Shown: one piece after another, positions 7,619-8,471 of the stretch | How the letters are laid out: the number at the start of each line of letters is the position of its first letter | Numbering within the stretch: position 1 is the first letter of the stretch | Source of the DNA: Spartobacteria bacterium | GTDB lineage: Bacteria > Verrucomicrobiota > Verrucomicrobiia > Chthoniobacterales > Chthoniobacteraceae | DNA: 8,471 nucleotides | Direction: 5' to 3' | NCBI GenBank assembly: GCA_025355595.1 | Contig: JANXZI010000750.1 | Span: forward strand, 1-8,471 | Position numbers and translations under genes: made by a program | The notes under the pieces: model-generated | What the model was told of the DNA's origin: nothing | Seen by the model: only the letters and a program-made list of their open reading frames with translations | The model's database searches: none

Positions 7619-7805
7619 AAAACCCACGCCGATCTCCCCCGAAGGCAGACGCGCCGCCGAGCGCATTCGCACGATTTTTTACAGCATCGCGGCTGCGAAC
7701 ATCGTGCTCGTCGCGATAGTCATGTGGCGCGGAAAAGGGCGCAAGGAAGCTCCGCCTGCGCAACCCGAGGCGACTGAGAAGGTCTCAGATCGCCGTGCGA
7801 GATAA
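7608..7805 (+). CDS. Small single-pass membrane protein, unknown function
   Basis: ATG at 7608 lies inside the end of the preceding glycosyltransferase (11-base overlap, different frame) and the frame ends at TAA 7803-7805, giving 65 residues. The layout is a short Pro/Glu/Arg-rich cytoplasm-like segment (1-22), one hydrophobic helix (about 23-40, from IFYSIAAAN to VAIVMW), then a Lys/Arg-rich and Pro/Glu-rich tail (41-65). Positive residues lie on both sides of the helix, so orientation is unclear. No family is recognised. The longer frame reading (from 7416) runs inside the glycosyltransferase and is Arg/Ser-rich shadow, so the short start is preferred. As last gene of the operon it could be a membrane scaffold or small regulator for the polysaccharide machinery, or an ordinary hypothetical protein; only the coding call, helix and position are supported. 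Confidence 0.6.
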   Translation: MPAEKPTPISPEGRRAAERIRTIFYSIAAANIVLVAIVMWRGKGRKEAPPAQPEATEKVSDRRAR

Positions 7806-7808
7806 ATT

Positions 7809-7834
7809 AGCCCGCCTCCTGCCCGTCGGCGGCT
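7809..7834. terminator. Weak imperfect hairpin between convergent genes
   Basis: AGCCCGCC (7809-7816) can pair with GGCGGCT (7828-7834) as seven base pairs with one bulged C and an 11-base loop. It fills most of the 27-base gap between the two convergent stop codons and overlaps the - strand stop. Read on the - strand it is followed by AATTTATC, a poor U-tract; read on the + strand there is none. It may act as a weak bidirectional terminator, or be chance pairing in GC-rich DNA. Confidence 0.25.
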
Positions 7835-8471
7835 ACTTCAGCCACTTGTCGGCGTAGCCGAGCCACACTTTCCAGTCGGGCGTGGTCATCGAGTGTTTGC
7901 CTTCGCGGATGAAGTAGCCGAGGCGCGAGTCGAGGAGCTTGCCGGTCTCGGGAATTTTTTCGGCACCGAGGTTGTCCGCGTTGAAGAGGCGATAGACGGG
8001 CTCGGCGGCGCGCAGCATGTCGAATTGGCCCGCGGGATTTGCCCACTTGTCCTCGGTGGCATTTGAGTAGAGCACGGGCCGCGGCGCGCAGAGTGCGAGG
8101 AGTTCGTGCTGATCAAATGGAAGGCGCGCAGGCTCGTCGTTGAATGATTTGAAATGGCCGCTGAACCAGTGCGGGAACGACTTGTTGATCACCGGCACCG
8201 TCTCGACGGTTGGGCGACCCCCCGGCTGCGGCACGGCGAGTTCTGGCGCAGGACGGTTCGGTGCGGTTCCGCCGCAGCCGGCCTGGCTGGGGATCGCGAG
8301 CGCGATGCGTTCGTCGAATGCGGCGGCGACGAGCGCGGTCTTGCCATTGCGCGAGTGGCCGACGACGGCGATGCGCTTGCCGTCAATCTCCGGGACGGTG
8401 AGCAGGTAGTCGAGCATCCGCGAATAGCCCCATGACCACGCCATGATCGTCGCGGTGTCGGCGGGGCCGCG
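7833..8471 (-). CDS. Glucuronoyl-esterase-like (CE15-type) alpha/beta hydrolase, C-terminal part
   Basis: The frame is open to the window edge on the - strand, so the ATG at 8442-8444 is internal (its MAWSWGYSR matches the conserved 'AWAWGLSR' block of the family) and the N-terminus, with any signal peptide, is missing. The visible 212 residues include VVGHSRNGKTAL (36-47), the nucleophile elbow with S40 in the 'G-x-S-R-x-G-K' form typical of CE15 glucuronoyl esterases, IPSQAGCGG (60-68), LPFDQHELLALCAPRPVL (117-134), NATEDKWANPAG (137-148) and the catalytic His in EGKHSM (190-195). CE15 enzymes cleave ester bonds between glucuronic acid of xylan and lignin alcohols; bacterial relatives are often secreted. 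The family's usual acid position next to the GG loop is Gln63 here, so E140 or D141 may serve instead. It faces the operon tail to tail, 27 bases away, and is probably transcribed separately. An acetylxylan-esterase-like activity is an alternative. Confidence 0.8.
   Translation of the reverse strand, partial: RGPADTATIMAWSWGYSRMLDYLLTVPEIDGKRIAVVGHSRNGKTALVAAAFDERIALAIPSQAGCGGTAPNRPAPELAVPQPGGRPTVETVPVINKSFPHWFSGHFKSFNDEPARLPFDQHELLALCAPRPVLYSNATEDKWANPAGQFDMLRAAEPVYRLFNADNLGAEKIPETGKLLDSRLGYFIREGKHSMTTPDWKVWLGYADKWLK

Noticed and set aside
8442..8444. ATG as the true start of the - strand esterase
   Set aside because: The frame stays open to the window edge and the residues around it belong to a conserved internal block before the nucleophile elbow.
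1..8471. CRISPR array, tRNA, rRNA, insertion sequence ends or phage genes
   Set aside because: No spaced repeats, cloverleaf, terminal inverted repeats or transposase/integrase motifs were seen; the DNA is fully occupied by coding sequence.

Overview
The window is GC-rich bacterial DNA, coding almost end to end. It holds the downstream part of a surface polysaccharide (exopolysaccharide, capsule or O-antigen type) biosynthesis operon on the + strand, followed by the C-terminal part of an unrelated convergent gene on the - strand. No RNA gene, insertion sequence, CRISPR array, integrase or attachment site is visible, and no stretch above 30 bases lies outside a gene.

Layout: (1) 1-492, C-terminal half of a family 2 glycosyltransferase cut by the window start; (2) 489-1628, family 4 glycosyltransferase; (3) 1625-3175, multi-pass Wzy-type repeat-unit polymerase; (4) 3185-4363, membrane acyltransferase of the acyltransferase-3 family; (5) 4360-5430, (6) 5427-6581 and (7) 6578-7618, three more family 4 glycosyltransferases; (8) 7608-7805, a 65-residue single-pass membrane protein of unknown function; (9) 7833-8471, on the - strand, a glucuronoyl-esterase-like (CE15-type) alpha/beta hydrolase whose N-terminus lies beyond the window.

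How it works together: the five glycosyltransferases would assemble an oligosaccharide repeat unit on a lipid carrier at the cytoplasmic face of the inner membrane. The acyltransferase would decorate it with an acyl group such as acetyl, and the polymerase would join repeat units on the periplasmic side. The initiating phosphoglycosyltransferase, the Wzx flippase and export proteins are not in the window and would be expected upstream. Five of the seven junctions in the + operon are 4-base stop/start overlaps (ATGA or GTGA), one is an 11-base overlap and one a 9-base gap, so translation is probably coupled throughout. No promoter is seen inside; the operon promoter should lie upstream of base 1.

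Organism: GC-rich coding bias, weak or absent Shine-Dalgarno sequences and a CE15-type esterase beside a glycosyltransferase-rich polysaccharide locus would fit a Verrucomicrobiota bacterium (Opitutus- or Chthoniobacter-like). This is an inference, and planctomycetes or proteobacteria are not excluded. I see no clearly new system. The points most worth a look are the substituted EX7E motifs in two glycosyltransferases, the forced TTG start of the acyltransferase, the apparently shifted catalytic acid of the esterase, and the small membrane protein that ends the operon.
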